DNA from: Amycolatopsis granulosa
Lineage (GTDB): Bacteria; Actinomycetota; Actinomycetes; Mycobacteriales; Pseudonocardiaceae
NCBI RefSeq assembly: GCF_011758745.1
Contig: NZ_JAANOV010000001.1
Coordinates: 558,001-622,000, forward strand
Direction: 5' to 3'
Length of the DNA: 64,000 bases
Shown: positions 1-9,506 of the stretch, piece by piece
Position numbering within the stretch: the first letter of the stretch is position 1
Layout of the letters: the number at the start of each line of letters is the position of its first letter
Made by a program: the position numbers and the translations under genes
Notes under the pieces: generated by a model
What the model was told of the DNA's origin: nothing
The model's database searches: none
The model's input: the letters and a program-made list of their open reading frames with translations, nothing else

Positions 1-1193
1 TGCGGATGCTCGGTGAGATGGCGACCGCCTCCCCGGCGCTCGGCTCGTTCATGGAGTACGCCCGGGAAGCGCTCGGCGGCTGGGCCGGCTTCGCGATCGG
101 CTGGCTGTACTGGTACTTCTGGGTCGGGGTGGTGGCGTTCGAGGCGGTGGCCGGGGCGAAGATCCTCGTCGGCTGGCTGCCGGCGGTGCCCCAGTGGGTG
201 TTCTCGCTCGCCCTGATGCTGCTGCTGACCGCGACCAACCTGGCCTCGACGCGGTCGTTCGGCGAGACCGAGTTCTGGCTGGCGTCGGTCAAGGTCACCA
301 CGATCGTGGTGTTCCTGGTGATCGGGGTGCTGTTCGTGCTGGGGCTGTGGCCGCACGCCACGTTCTCGGTCGGCAACGTCGCGCTCGACGGGTTCTTCGC
401 CACCGGCGGGTTCGCCGTCGTGCACGGCGTGGTGATCGTGATCTTCTCCTACTTCGGCACCGAGATCGTCACCATCGCGGCCGCCGAGTCGGCCGAACCG
501 GCGAAGGCGGTGGCGAAGGCGACCGCCGCGACGGTGTGGCGCGTCATCCTGTTCTACGTCGGGTCGATCACGCTCATCGTGATGATCACACCGTGGCGCG
601 AGGTGCCCAGCGACACCAGCCCGTTCGCGGCGGCGTTCGGGCGGTTCGGCATCCCGGCGGCGGAGACGATCGTCAGCGCCGTGGTCCTGACCGCCGCGCT
701 GTCCGTGCTCAACTCGGGCCTGTACACCGCCTCCCGCATGCTGTTCGCGCTGCGCCGCCACCGCTGGGCGCCCCGCTGGGTCGCCGACGTCAACCGGCGC
801 GGCGTGCCGTGGAAGGCGATCCTGCTGTCCACTGTGGTCGGTTACGTGGCGGTGGTGATGAGCTACGTCGCGCCGGCCACCATCTTCTGGTTCATCATCA
901 ACTCCGCCGGCGCGGTGGCGCTGTTCGTCTACGCGTTCATCGCCGGCTCACAGCTGCGCATGCGCCGCGAGCTGGAACGGATCAGCCCCGAGCGGCTGAC
1001 GCTGCGCATGTGGGGTTACCCGTGGCTGAGCCGGCTCACCCTGGTGGCCACCCTCGCCGTGGTGGTCTCGATGCTGTTCGTCGGCGCCGCCCGGTCCCAG
1101 CTCTACCTCAGCGTGCTCAGCCTCGCGGTGATCCTGCTGGTGTACCCGCTGGTCCGGCGCCACGTCGCGGACCAGCCCGCCGGCCGGCGGTGA
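1..1193 (+). CDS. APC-family amino acid permease, 5' end outside window
   Basis: The C-terminal roughly 395 residues of an amino acid/polyamine/organocation permease, a proton-coupled cytoplasmic-membrane importer. The visible part opens with the conserved segment RMLGEMATASPALGSF, which in GABA/proline-type permeases lies about 65-70 residues from the N-terminus, so the start and first membrane helices are missing. About ten hydrophobic helices follow. A glycine-rich stretch with YFGTEIVTIAAAESAEP (about residue 150) matches the substrate-binding helix of the family. The reading frame is open to base 1, so I treat it as truncated by the window and not by mutation. The substrate cannot be read from sequence. 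Confidence 0.85.
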   Translation, partial: RMLGEMATASPALGSFMEYAREALGGWAGFAIGWLYWYFWVGVVAFEAVAGAKILVGWLPAVPQWVFSLALMLLLTATNLASTRSFGETEFWLASVKVTTIVVFLVIGVLFVLGLWPHATFSVGNVALDGFFATGGFAVVHGVVIVIFSYFGTEIVTIAAAESAEPAKAVAKATAATVWRVILFYVGSITLIVMITPWREVPSDTSPFAAAFGRFGIPAAETIVSAVVLTAALSVLNSGLYTASRMLFALRRHRWAPRWVADVNRRGVPWKAILLSTVVGYVAVVMSYVAPATIFWFIINSAGAVALFVYAFIAGSQLRMRRELERISPERLTLRMWGYPWLSRLTLVATLAVVVSMLFVGAARSQLYLSVLSLAVILLVYPLVRRHVADQPAGRR

Positions 1194-1235
1194 CGCGCAC
1201 TTCCGCGGCGGCCGGGTGGTGGCGGATACTCGGGC

Positions 1236-1568
1236 ATGGCCTACGACCCCGAGCTCGCCGACCGCATCCGGGAACTGCTGTCCGGCGCCGAGGGCATCAC
1301 CGAGAAACGGATGTTCGGCGGACTGGCGTTCCTGGTGCACGGCAACATGGCAGTCGCCGCACGGTCGCAGGGCGGACTGCTGGTGCGCGTCGACCCCGCG
1401 GAGGGTGAAAAGCTGCTGGGCGAGGATGTCCGGCCGATGGTGATGCGCGGGCGCGAGATGCCCGGGTGGCTCGAAGTGGACCCCGGCGCGGTGCGTGATC
1501 GCCGCGGCCTCGAACGCTGGGTCACCTCGGGGCTGTCCTACGCGCGCGGACTGCCGGCGAAGGCGTAA
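1236..1568 (+). CDS. TfoX N-terminal domain protein
   Basis: A 110-residue protein made up almost entirely of a TfoX N-terminal domain. The hallmark EKRMFGGLAFLV is at about residues 25-36 and the R-x-x-P-x-x-GW-type segment (MRGREMPGW) near residue 70. In Gammaproteobacteria TfoX regulates competence; single-domain actinobacterial proteins like this one have no established role. It lies 42 bp after the permease on the same strand, without a clear ribosome binding site of its own, and may be cotranscribed. The following methyltransferase is convergent. Confidence 0.75.
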   Translation: MAYDPELADRIRELLSGAEGITEKRMFGGLAFLVHGNMAVAARSQGGLLVRVDPAEGEKLLGEDVRPMVMRGREMPGWLEVDPGAVRDRRGLERWVTSGLSYARGLPAKA

Positions 1569-1634
1569 CGCGGCGGAATCGCCGGCGCCGCATGCCGTCC
1601 TGACTCCACGGCACGTTCCCCGGTGGCGGCGACG

Positions 1635-2240
1635 TCACCGCAGGCGGGCGAGGACGAGGTAGCGTTCGGCACCGTCGTCGATGGCGTCGAGGTGCCATCC
1701 GGCCGCGGTGAGCGCGGCGCGGATGTTCGGTTCGGCGCGCAGGTCCCCGGCGGTCAGCTCGCGGCCCTGCCGCCGGGTGAGTGCCGCCCGGCCGACGGGG
1801 TGGAACAGGGCGAGGCGGCCGCCCGGACGGCACACCCGGGCCAGCTCACGCAGCCCGGCGACCGGGTCGGCGAGGTGCGTGACCAGGCCCGCGGCGAACA
1901 CCGCGTCCAGTGCCCCGGTGGCGAGGGGCAGGTGCAGGGCGTCGCCGAGCACGAGAGCCGCGAGGTTTTGCCGTCCCCGGGCGGCGGCCTCGTGGAGCAT
2001 TTCGGGCGTCACGTCGAGCCCGATGACGGTGCCGTCCGGGCCGACGGCGTCCCGCAGTTCCGGCAGGGCACGCCCGGTGCCGCACGCGATGTCCGCGACC
2101 GCGCCCCCGCGCGGTGGCGCCAGCTCGGTGACCGCGGCCCGGTAGCGCGGGCCGTCGTCGGGGAAGCGGGTCTCCCAGGTCGCCGCCCGCGGCCCGAAGA
2201 ACGCCCGGGTCGCGGCCAGGCCGGTCGGTGGCACGCGCAT
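1635..2240 (-). CDS. Class I SAM-dependent methyltransferase
   Basis: A 201-residue methyltransferase of the Methyltransf_11/25 type. Motif I is VADIACGTGRALPEL (about residues 48-62), followed by the acidic end of strand beta-2 in VIGLDVTPEML, and a later hydrophobic strand with AVFAAGLVTHL and a post-I CRPGGRLALF segment. This is a soluble Rossmann-fold enzyme of ubiquinone/menaquinone-methyltransferase style; the substrate is unknown. It stands alone, convergent with the TfoX gene and tail-to-head with a LysR regulator on the same strand. Confidence 0.75.
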   Translation of the reverse strand: MRVPPTGLAATRAFFGPRAATWETRFPDDGPRYRAAVTELAPPRGGAVADIACGTGRALPELRDAVGPDGTVIGLDVTPEMLHEAAARGRQNLAALVLGDALHLPLATGALDAVFAAGLVTHLADPVAGLRELARVCRPGGRLALFHPVGRAALTRRQGRELTAGDLRAEPNIRAALTAAGWHLDAIDDGAERYLVLARLR

Positions 2241-2305
2241 ACGGCAGCCTAACCACCACCCGGGTGGCGGGGTCCATCAGCGCCACCCGCCCGGCCGCGG
2301 CGCGC

Positions 2306-3226
2306 TCACCCCCGCCGGACGGTGCCCTCGACCACCGCCGCGGACACGGATTCGGCCACCCGCGCCACGGCCTCCCCCGGCACGCCGGGCATCCGGGCCA
2401 GCATCAGCCGTCGTTGTTCGGCCGGCCCGCCGTGCACCGGCAGGACCCGCACGCCCGGTGGCACGACCGCCGCGAGCGACGCGGGCACCGTCGTGATGCC
2501 ACAGCCGGCGGCGACCAGCTGCAGCTTCGCCAGCCAGTCGCGCGCCGTGTGCGTGACCTCCGCCCGCTCGTCCAGCCCCGGCCACACCCCCATCAGCCCG
2601 TCCCGCCCGGTGCCCGCGATCCACCGTTGCCCGCGCAGGTCCGCGAGGTCGGCGAACTCACCACGAGCGAGCGGGTGCGCGGCCGGCACGGCCACGCACA
2701 GGCCGCGTTCGGCCAGCGTGGACAGCACCAGCGCCGGCGTTTCGTCGTCCGGCGGGCGGAACGGCGGCGTGGCGGCGAGCAGCGCCAGGTCGAGCGTGCC
2801 GGCCCGCAGCGCCCGCACCAGCGCGGGGGTGCTGCCCTCACGGGTGACCACGGTGATCCCGGGGTGAGCCGCGCGTACCGCGGCGAGCGCGCGTGGCACC
2901 AGCGTCGCTCCGGCGGTGGGGAACCACCCGAGCCGCACGGTGGCCCGCTCGTCGGGCAGCCCGGCCAGCTCGCGGGCGGTGGCGTCGATCTGGTCGACGA
3001 CGGTCGCGGCGCGGCGGACCACGACACGCCCCGCGGCGGTCAGCCGCACCCCGTCGTGCCGCCGCTCCAGCAGGGGCACCCCCGCCGCCCGTTCCAGCGC
3101 CGCGATCTGCCGGGAGACGGCGGACTGGGTGTAACCGAGCGCGGCCGCCGCCGCGGTGAGCGTCCCCCGCTCGGCCACCTCCCGGAACACGCGCAGCGCG
3201 GTCAGCGACGCATCGGTGAAGGCCAT
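2306..3226 (-). CDS. LysR-family transcriptional regulator
   Basis: A 306-residue LysR regulator. The N-terminal winged helix-turn-helix carries AAAALGYTQSAVSRQIAALE (about residues 25-44), and a periplasmic-binding-like effector domain follows from about residue 90. It diverges from the SDR gene starting at 3298, with only 71 bp between the starts. That is the classical layout in which a LysR protein controls its neighbour and itself from one shared operator. The inducer is unknown. Confidence 0.85.
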   Translation of the reverse strand: MAFTDASLTALRVFREVAERGTLTAAAAALGYTQSAVSRQIAALERAAGVPLLERRHDGVRLTAAGRVVVRRAATVVDQIDATARELAGLPDERATVRLGWFPTAGATLVPRALAAVRAAHPGITVVTREGSTPALVRALRAGTLDLALLAATPPFRPPDDETPALVLSTLAERGLCVAVPAAHPLARGEFADLADLRGQRWIAGTGRDGLMGVWPGLDERAEVTHTARDWLAKLQLVAAGCGITTVPASLAAVVPPGVRVLPVHGGPAEQRRLMLARMPGVPGEAVARVAESVSAAVVEGTVRRG

Positions 3227-3297
3227 GCCGAACAGGAATACCCCCGTTGACGGACTTTCGCTACCCGAATGGCTCGCGCGTTCCTAGCGTGGTGACC

Positions 3298-4152
3298 ATG
3301 AACGACACACCGAAGGTCGCCGTCGTCACCGGAGCCACCCAGGGCCTGGGTCTCGCCCTCGTGGAAGGGCTCGCGCAGCGACTGTCCCCCGCCGACACCG
3401 TCTACCTCACCGGCCGGGACGCCGGCCGCGTGCAGGAGGCGGTGGAGGCCGCGCCCGCGGGCGGCGCCCAGATCCGCGGGGAAGTCTTCGACGTCGCCGA
3501 CCCGGACGCCGCCGGCCGGTTCGCCGGTCTGCTGCGCGAGCGGCACGGCGGGGTCGACATCGTGTTCGGCAACGCCGTGATGCGGGTGGGCCCGGACGAC
3601 GATCCGCGCGACGTCATCGAGCCCTACACCCAGGTGAACAACTTCGGCACCACCCGCCTGTTGCGCGCGTTCGCACCGCTCGTCCGGGACGGGGGCAGCC
3701 TGATCGTCGTGGCGAGCCGCCTGGGGACGCTGTACCAGCTCGCGCCCGTGCTGCATCACCACTTCGACGGCCTGACCACGCTCGACGAGGTGGACGAGCA
3801 GGTCGCGGCGTGGCGGGACGCGGTCGCCGACGGCAGCGCCCGCGCCGGCGCGTGGCCCGGGTTCGTGAACATCCCGTCCAAGATCGGCCAGGTCGCCGCG
3901 GTGCGCGCGCTGGCCGCCCAGCGGCGCGCCGACGACCTCGCGCGCGGAATCCTCGTCGCGGCGGTGTGCCCCGGCATGATCAACACTCCGACCTCCTCGC
4001 TGTGGTGGGACGTCAGCGACGCACCCACGCCAGCCCAGGCCGCGGTCCCGCTGCTGGACCTCGCGCTGGAGCCGGTGAAGCCGGAGCACTACGGCGAGCT
4101 CGTGCGCCACGGGCAGGTGGTCCCGTGGTCACCGGGATATCATCAATCCTGA
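3298..4152 (+). CDS. SDR-family protein lacking the usual catalytic tyrosine
   Basis: A 284-residue short-chain dehydrogenase/reductase. The cofactor motif TGATQGLGLAL (residues 11-21) and a catalytic-type serine in VVASRLG are present. The canonical Y-x-x-x-K is replaced by N-I-P-S-K, in the carbonyl-reductase-like context NIPSKIGQVAAVRA, so the proton-donating tyrosine seems absent. It resembles the carbonyl-reductase/daunorubicin-ketoreductase style of SDR. I chose the ATG at 3298; the longer frame begins inside the promoter region shared with the divergent LysR gene, which probably controls it. Activity is therefore uncertain. Confidence 0.75.
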   Translation: MNDTPKVAVVTGATQGLGLALVEGLAQRLSPADTVYLTGRDAGRVQEAVEAAPAGGAQIRGEVFDVADPDAAGRFAGLLRERHGGVDIVFGNAVMRVGPDDDPRDVIEPYTQVNNFGTTRLLRAFAPLVRDGGSLIVVASRLGTLYQLAPVLHHHFDGLTTLDEVDEQVAAWRDAVADGSARAGAWPGFVNIPSKIGQVAAVRALAAQRRADDLARGILVAAVCPGMINTPTSSLWWDVSDAPTPAQAAVPLLDLALEPVKPEHYGELVRHGQVVPWSPGYHQS

Positions 4153-4212
4153 TGCTGTAACAGCGGCCATGCCGGTGCGTGATGCCGCGCCTGATGCCAC
4201 AGTGGGACGGGG

Positions 4213-5157
4213 ATGGACTTCAAGCAGCCCAGGGCCCTCGTGACCGTGGCCGAGGTGGGCAGCGTGACGCGCGCGGCCGAGCTGCTGCACCTGGTCCAGC
4301 CCGCGGTCACCCGGCAGATCAAGGCACTGGAAGCGGAACTCGGGGTGCCGCTGTTCGACCGGACCTGGCAGGGCATGCGCCCCACCGAGGCGGGTGTGAC
4401 GATGGCCGAACGCGCGCGGCGGGCCCTGACCGAGCTCGACCGCGCCCGCGCCGAGGTCGCGCCCGCCCGCGGCGCCGTCACCGGCATCGTCACGCTCGGT
4501 CTGCTGGAGAGCGCGGCCGGGCTGATCGCCGAGCCGCTCACCTCCGCGGTCCTGCGCGCCCACCCGGGCATCGAACTGCGCCTGCAGACCGGCTACTCCG
4601 GGCACCTGCGGCGCTGGCTGGACGAGGGCGACCTCGACGTGAGCCTGCTGTACGACATCACCGACTCGCCGTCGCTGACCGTGACCCCAGTGGTGCGGGA
4701 ACGGCTGTGGGTGCTCGCTCCCCCGGCCGCGGGGCTCGATCCGCAGCGGCCGGTGTCGTTCGCGCGGATCGCGCGGGACCCGCTCGTGCTGCCCTCGCCG
4801 GGGCACGGGCTGCGCAGCCTGATCGACACCGCGGCCCGCCAGGCCGGGGCCGAGCTGATCCCGAGCGTGCAGACCAATTCGATGCCGCTGCAGAAGAGGC
4901 TGGTGCTCGCCGGGCACGGCTGGACGATCCTGCCCGGTGTCGGGATCGCCGGGGACATCGCGGCCGGCCGGCTCACCGGCGCCCCGGTGCGCGAACCGGA
5001 GGTGTGGCGCTCGATCGCCGTGGCCCGGCCGCGGTCCGGACGGGTGCCGCCCGCGGTCGACGTGGTCGCCCGCGAACTGCTGTGCCAGGTCCGCGCGGCC
5101 GTCGCGGACGGCCGGTGGCCGTCGGCGGAGCCGCTCATCGGGGACGGCGGACGATGA
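4213..5157 (+). CDS. LysR-family transcriptional regulator
   Basis: A 314-residue LysR regulator with HTH segment RAAELLHLVQPAVTRQIKAL (about residues 19-38) and a C-terminal effector-binding domain. Its stop overlaps the start of the alpha/beta hydrolase gene by 4 bp (ATGA), so regulator and hydrolase are translationally coupled. That suggests this regulator governs the hydrolase or its pathway. It reads in the same direction as the upstream SDR, 60 bp behind it. Confidence 0.85.
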   Translation: MDFKQPRALVTVAEVGSVTRAAELLHLVQPAVTRQIKALEAELGVPLFDRTWQGMRPTEAGVTMAERARRALTELDRARAEVAPARGAVTGIVTLGLLESAAGLIAEPLTSAVLRAHPGIELRLQTGYSGHLRRWLDEGDLDVSLLYDITDSPSLTVTPVVRERLWVLAPPAAGLDPQRPVSFARIARDPLVLPSPGHGLRSLIDTAARQAGAELIPSVQTNSMPLQKRLVLAGHGWTILPGVGIAGDIAAGRLTGAPVREPEVWRSIAVARPRSGRVPPAVDVVARELLCQVRAAVADGRWPSAEPLIGDGGR

Positions 5158-5909
5158 TCGTCGCGCACGCGGCGGACGGCACGCCGCTGGCGGCCCAGTC
5201 CGAGGGCACCGGACGGCCGCTGGTACTGCTGGCCGGCCAGGCCAACGACCACACGTGGTGGGACGCCGTCCGGGGTGATTTCCCGTACACCGTCACGGTC
5301 GACTACCGCGGCACCGGCGCGAGCGGCAAGCCGGACGCGCCGTACTCGACTCCGCTGTTGGCCGACGACGTGATCGCCGTGCTGGACGAGCTGGGCATCG
5401 AGCGGGCCGACGTGTACGGGACCTCGATGGGCGGCCGGGTCGCGCAGTGGATCGCGATCCGCTACCCGGAGCGGGTGCGGCGGCTGGTCCTGGGCTGCAC
5501 CTCGCCCGGCGGGCCGCATGCGGTGGAGCGGTCGGCGGAGGTGCGCCGGGCACTGATGCGGCCGGACGCCCGGGAGACGCTGGCCGACCTGATGTACACG
5601 CCGGCGTGGCGCGCGACGCATCCCGGCCCGTACCGCACCCTCGGCGATCCGGCGATGCCTCCGCACGCCCGCCGCCACCACCTGCGGGCCAGCGACCAGC
5701 ACGACGCGTGGGACGCGCTCCCCCGCATCAGCGCGCCGACGCTGATCCTGCACGGTGACGACGACGGACTGGCCCCGGTTGCGAACGCCACGCTGCTGGC
5801 CGAGCGCATCCCGGACGCGCGGGTGCACGTCCTGCCCGGCGCGCGGCACGGGTACTTCGAGGAGTGCCGCCCGCACGCATCCGAGCTGGTCCGGGGCTTC
5901 CTCGCCTGA
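5154..5909 (+). CDS. Alpha/beta-fold hydrolase
   Basis: A 251-residue alpha/beta hydrolase. The oxyanion and lid region is near VLLAGQANDHTWWD, the nucleophile elbow is G-T-S-M-G-G (about residue 90), the acid is in HGDDDGLAP, and the catalytic histidine is in GARHGYFEE. The set fits a 3-oxoadipate-enol-lactonase-like or esterase-like enzyme acting on an ester or enol-lactone in the cytoplasm. The ATG at 5154 overlaps the LysR stop (ATGA); the longer upstream frame is the shadow of the LysR gene. The substrate is not evident. Confidence 0.8.
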   Translation: MIVAHAADGTPLAAQSEGTGRPLVLLAGQANDHTWWDAVRGDFPYTVTVDYRGTGASGKPDAPYSTPLLADDVIAVLDELGIERADVYGTSMGGRVAQWIAIRYPERVRRLVLGCTSPGGPHAVERSAEVRRALMRPDARETLADLMYTPAWRATHPGPYRTLGDPAMPPHARRHHLRASDQHDAWDALPRISAPTLILHGDDDGLAPVANATLLAERIPDARVHVLPGARHGYFEECRPHASELVRGFLA

Positions 5910-6072
5910 CCCGTCACCCGAAGGGGCGACAATCAGCCGCCACCGCAGTGCCCCAGCGGTGCCCCAGGCCTCGTGCATTTCCGGCGCCGCCGGAGAAGAA
6001 TCCGGGCACGGGCTGTCGAGTTCCGGGCATCCCGTTCGTCATCCTCTGCGGAGCCAGAACCGGGAGGGACCG

Positions 6073-6462
6073 ATGCGCTACCTGCTGATGATCTACGACT
6101 GCGACCGGCCGGAACCGGACGATCCCGGCTTCGCCGGCGCGCTGGCCCGGGTGGCCGCGTTCGCCGACGAGCTGCGGCGGCGCAACGCGCTGGTGTCCGG
6201 CGATCCGGTGGCGGACGAGCGCAGCGCGACGACCGTGGCCGTGCGGGACGGGCGGACGCTGATCACCGACGGGCCGTTCGCCGAGACCCACGAGCACCTG
6301 GGCGGCTACTACGTCCTGGACTGCCGGGACCTCGACGAGGCGCTGGAGCTCGCAGCGCTGTGTCCGATGGCCGAGACCGGGACGATCGAGGTGCGGCCGC
6401 TGGTGCGGGTACCGGGCGTCGACCACCGCCCGGCCGGACATGCGACGTCCCCGGCCGGCTGA
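6073..6462 (+). CDS. YCII/DGPF-domain protein
   Basis: A 129-residue YCII-related protein with the family signature D-G-P-F-A-E-T (about residues 62-68) followed by [14 protein letters not shown] proteins are characteristically encoded beside ECF42-group sigma factors, exactly as here. Their biochemical role is unresolved; a small-molecule or redox-sensing function is suspected. The start at 6073 follows GGGAGGGACCG, a good Shine-Dalgarno; the longer open frame upstream lies in non-coding sequence. Its 3' end overlaps the sigma factor gene by 23 bp. Confidence 0.85.
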   Translation: MRYLLMIYDCDRPEPDDPGFAGALARVAAFADELRRRNALVSGDPVADERSATTVAVRDGRTLITDGPFAETHEHLGGYYVLDCRDLDEALELAALCPMAETGTIEVRPLVRVPGVDHRPAGHATSPAG

Positions 6463-7684
6463 TCCGGTGCTCGCGGTCGAGCAGGTCTACCGCGAGCACC
6501 GGACCCGGATGCTGGCCGCGCTGGTGCGGGTGCTCGGCGACTTCGAGCCGGCCGAGGACGCGCTGCAGGACGCGTGCGCGCTCGCCTTGCGCGCCTGGCG
6601 GGACGCGGTGCCCGCCGATCCCGTCGCGTGGCTGCTCACCGCCGCCCGCAACCGCGTCGTGGACCGGTGGCGCCGCGACCGCGTGGGCCGGGAGAAGGAG
6701 GAGCGGGCCGGGGACCCGCGACCGGTGATGACCGATTTCGACGAGGAGCGCCTGCTCGCCGTCGGCGACGAACGGCTGAGCCTGATCTTCACCTGCTGCC
6801 ACCCCGCCCTGGCGCCGGAGGCCCGGGTGGCGCTCACCCTGCAGGCCGTGGCCGGGCTGACCGCCGCCGAGATCGCGCGGATGTTCCTGGTGCCCGAGGC
6901 GACACTCGCGCAGCGGCTGGTGCGGGCCAAGCGCAAGATCCGGGACGCCGGGATCTCCTTCGCGGTGCCGCCCGACCACCTGCTCCCGGAACGGCTGTCC
7001 GGCGTCCTCTCGGTGATCTACCTGATCTACACCCACGGCTACACGGCGCCACCCGGGGGCGGGGACGCACCGCGGGCGGAGGCGATCCGGCTCGCCAAGC
7101 TCGTCGCGGCCCTGATGCCCGACGAGCCCGAGGCGCTCGGCCTGCTCGCGCTGCTGCTGTTGCACGACTCGCGCGCCGGTGCCCGGCAGTCCCCCGACGG
7201 CGGTCTGGTCCTGCTGGCCGACCAGGACCGCCGGGAGTGGCACGCGGGCGGGATCGCGGAGGCGGTCCGCGTGCTGGACCGGGCGTTGCGGCTCGGGGCT
7301 CCCGGCCCGTACCAGATGCAGGCCGCCATCGCCGCGCTGCACGCCCAGGCCCCCTGCGCCGAGGAGACGGACTGGCCGCGCATCGCCGCGCTCTACGGCG
7401 AATTGCTGCGGGTGGCGCCGTCGCCGGTGGTGGCGCTCAACCACGCGGTCGCCGTCGCGATGAGCGACGGGCCCGCGGCCGGGCTGGCGCTGCTCGACCG
7501 GATCGACGGTCTCGACCGGTACCACCTGCACCACGCCGCGCGGGCCGACCTGTTGCGCCGGCTGGGCCGCACCGCCGAAGCCGTCACGGCCTACCGGCGG
7601 GCACACGAACTGGCCGCCAACCCGGCCGACCGACGGTTCCTGGCCGCGCGGCTGGCCGCCCTCGACCCAGGGGAGTCCCGATGA
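6440..7684 (+). CDS. RNA polymerase sigma factor, ECF42 group
   Basis: A 414-residue ECF sigma factor. Sigma region 2 contains [16 protein letters not shown] (about residues 37-52) and [15 protein letters not shown]; region 4 contains [20 protein letters not shown] (about residues 140-159). A long C-terminal extension from about residue 190 (DUF6596/TPR-like, with the conserved YLIYTHGY) marks the ECF42 group, which uses this domain instead of a classical anti-sigma factor. It sits between its DGPF partner and an AhpD-like gene. Start and stop overlaps (23 bp and ATGA) show one coupled operon. Confidence 0.85.
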   Translation: MRRPRPADPVLAVEQVYREHRTRMLAALVRVLGDFEPAEDALQDACALALRAWRDAVPADPVAWLLTAARNRVVDRWRRDRVGREKEERAGDPRPVMTDFDEERLLAVGDERLSLIFTCCHPALAPEARVALTLQAVAGLTAAEIARMFLVPEATLAQRLVRAKRKIRDAGISFAVPPDHLLPERLSGVLSVIYLIYTHGYTAPPGGGDAPRAEAIRLAKLVAALMPDEPEALGLLALLLLHDSRAGARQSPDGGLVLLADQDRREWHAGGIAEAVRVLDRALRLGAPGPYQMQAAIAALHAQAPCAEETDWPRIAALYGELLRVAPSPVVALNHAVAVAMSDGPAAGLALLDRIDGLDRYHLHHAARADLLRRLGRTAEAVTAYRRAHELAANPADRRFLAARLAALDPGESR

Positions 7685-8544
7685 GACTGTCCATTCTCGA
7701 CCACGGTCACCGGTTGCGGGCCCGGCTGTTCTTCGCCGCGACCGGACGGGACGCCCCGGACATCGTGCGAACCCTGCTGTACCGGCCGGACTTCTTCGCC
7801 CGGCCGCTGCTGGAGATCACCGCACCCGCGATGCGCGGCCCGTCGTTCTGGAGCGCGGCCGAACGCGAGTACCTGGCGATGACCACCGCGCGCCGGTACC
7901 GTTGCCCGTTCTGCATCGACTCGCACACCGAGCTGGTCCGCATCGCCGGCAACGGCGAGCTCGACCCGGCCGCGGTGCGCCCCGAGCTGGTCGCGGTCCG
8001 CGCGTTCCTGGACGGCACGCACACCGGTGAGGCGGAGCGCCCCGCGCTGCCCGAGCACGCGGTGCGTGAAGCCCTGCACGTCGACCTGGTGTGGAACGTG
8101 GTGAACCGGCTGGCCAACGCGTTCGGGTTCACCCTGCGCGGCGACCAGCTGCACCGCGGCACGCGGGCGCTGCACCGGTTCGGCTACCGCTTCCCGGGCT
8201 TCCTCCTCGCCGGCGGCGACCACACCGACCAGGGCGACCCGGTGGCGAACCTGCGGCACGCCGTGTTCGAGGCGCCCGCGGTCACCCCGCCGTCGCTGCG
8301 GCTGGCCGCCGGGACCGGCGCCGCGGTGCCGGAACCGTGGCGGGCCTACACGACACTGGTGCGGGAGGCCTCCGACCGGATCACCGGCGCCGACATCGCG
8401 CGGCTGCCCGGCAGCGAGGACGAGATCTTCGAGGTGACGGTCGCGGCGGCGGTCGGCGCCGCGCTGGCGGCCTTCGACACCGGCCTGCGCGTCCTGCACA
8501 GCGGGCCCGCGCCGTCCGCCGGCGGTGGCAGGATGGGGGCATGA
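7681..8544 (+). CDS. AhpD-like (carboxymuconolactone decarboxylase fold) protein
   Basis: A 287-residue protein with the AhpD-type redox centre C-P-F-C-I-D-S-H (Cys75, Cys78, His82) in an all-helical alkylhydroperoxidase/CMD fold. Proteins of this type reduce peroxides or relay electrons in antioxidant systems. It is about twice the length of single-domain AhpD, like other two-repeat members. Its ATG overlaps the sigma-factor stop and its stop overlaps the pirin start (both ATGA). I infer that it is a redox effector of the ECF42 operon. Confidence 0.8.
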   Translation: MRLSILDHGHRLRARLFFAATGRDAPDIVRTLLYRPDFFARPLLEITAPAMRGPSFWSAAEREYLAMTTARRYRCPFCIDSHTELVRIAGNGELDPAAVRPELVAVRAFLDGTHTGEAERPALPEHAVREALHVDLVWNVVNRLANAFGFTLRGDQLHRGTRALHRFGYRFPGFLLAGGDHTDQGDPVANLRHAVFEAPAVTPPSLRLAAGTGAAVPEPWRAYTTLVREASDRITGADIARLPGSEDEIFEVTVAAAVGAALAAFDTGLRVLHSGPAPSAGGGRMGA

Positions 8545-9506
8545 GCAACGTCGAGGCCGACCCCGCCGAGCTGGTGTGCGGGGACCGGCCCGCGCCCGCG
8601 AGCACCCTGACCGTGCTGGCCCCGCGGGACGTCCCCCTCGGCGGGCCCCGCGCGATGCGGGTACGGCGCACCCTGCCGCAGCGGCAGCGGTCGCTGATCG
8701 GAGCGTGGTGCTTCGCCGACCACTACGGCCCCGAGGACGTCGCGGTGACCGGTGGGATGGATGTCGCCCCGCACCCGCACACCGGGTTGCAGACCGTGAG
8801 CTGGTTGTTCAGCGGCACGATCGAGCACCGGGACAGCCTCGGCACCCACGCCGTGGTCCGGCCCGGCGAGCTGAACCTGATGACCGGCGGTCACGGCATC
8901 GCGCACTCCGAGGTGTCCACACCGGACACCACGACGCTGCACGGCGTCCAGTTGTGGATCGCCCTGCCCGGCGAGCACCGGCACGCCGCGCGGGACTTCC
9001 GGCACTACGTCCCGCCGGTCGTCACGGTGCCGGGCGCCACGGTCCGCGTCTTCCTCGGCAGCCTCGCCGGGAGCACCTCCCCGGTCCCGGCGTGCACGCC
9101 GCTGCTCGGCGCGGAACTCACCCTCGATCCCGGTGCGCGCCTGGTGCTCGATGTCGATCCGGGGTTCGAACACGGTGTCCTGCAGGACACCGGCAGCGTC
9201 ACGATCGACGGCACCGCGCTCGCCACCGGCGACCTCGCCTACCTCGCACCCGGTCTGAGCCGGCTGGAGCTGACCGGCCACGACGCGGGACCGGCCCGGG
9301 TCCTGCTGATCGGTGGCGTGCCGTTCACCGAGGAGATCGTGATGTGGTGGAACTTCGTCGGACGATCACACGACGAGATCGTGCAGGCCCGCGAGGACTG
9401 GATGAAGGGAACTCGTTTCGGCGAGGTGCACGGCTACGACGGCGCTCCGCTACCCGCGCCAGAGCTGCCGAACGCACCCTTGAAACCCCGAGGAAGCAAG
9501 CGCTGA
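8541..9506 (+). CDS. Pirin-family cupin protein
   Basis: A 321-residue pirin. The N-terminal cupin has the metal-binding histidine pattern D-V-A-P-H-P-H-T-G (about residues 73-81) and TGGHGIAHSE (about residues 117-126). The C-terminal cupin ends with the conserved VMWWNFVGRSHDEI. Bacterial pirins act as quercetinase-like dioxygenases or redox-sensitive regulators. It is the last gene of the DGPF/sigma/AhpD/pirin operon, joined by an ATGA overlap. A broken copy of the same C-terminal region lies at 14069-14272. Confidence 0.88.
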   Translation: MSNVEADPAELVCGDRPAPASTLTVLAPRDVPLGGPRAMRVRRTLPQRQRSLIGAWCFADHYGPEDVAVTGGMDVAPHPHTGLQTVSWLFSGTIEHRDSLGTHAVVRPGELNLMTGGHGIAHSEVSTPDTTTLHGVQLWIALPGEHRHAARDFRHYVPPVVTVPGATVRVFLGSLAGSTSPVPACTPLLGAELTLDPGARLVLDVDPGFEHGVLQDTGSVTIDGTALATGDLAYLAPGLSRLELTGHDAGPARVLLIGGVPFTEEIVMWWNFVGRSHDEIVQAREDWMKGTRFGEVHGYDGAPLPAPELPNAPLKPRGSKR

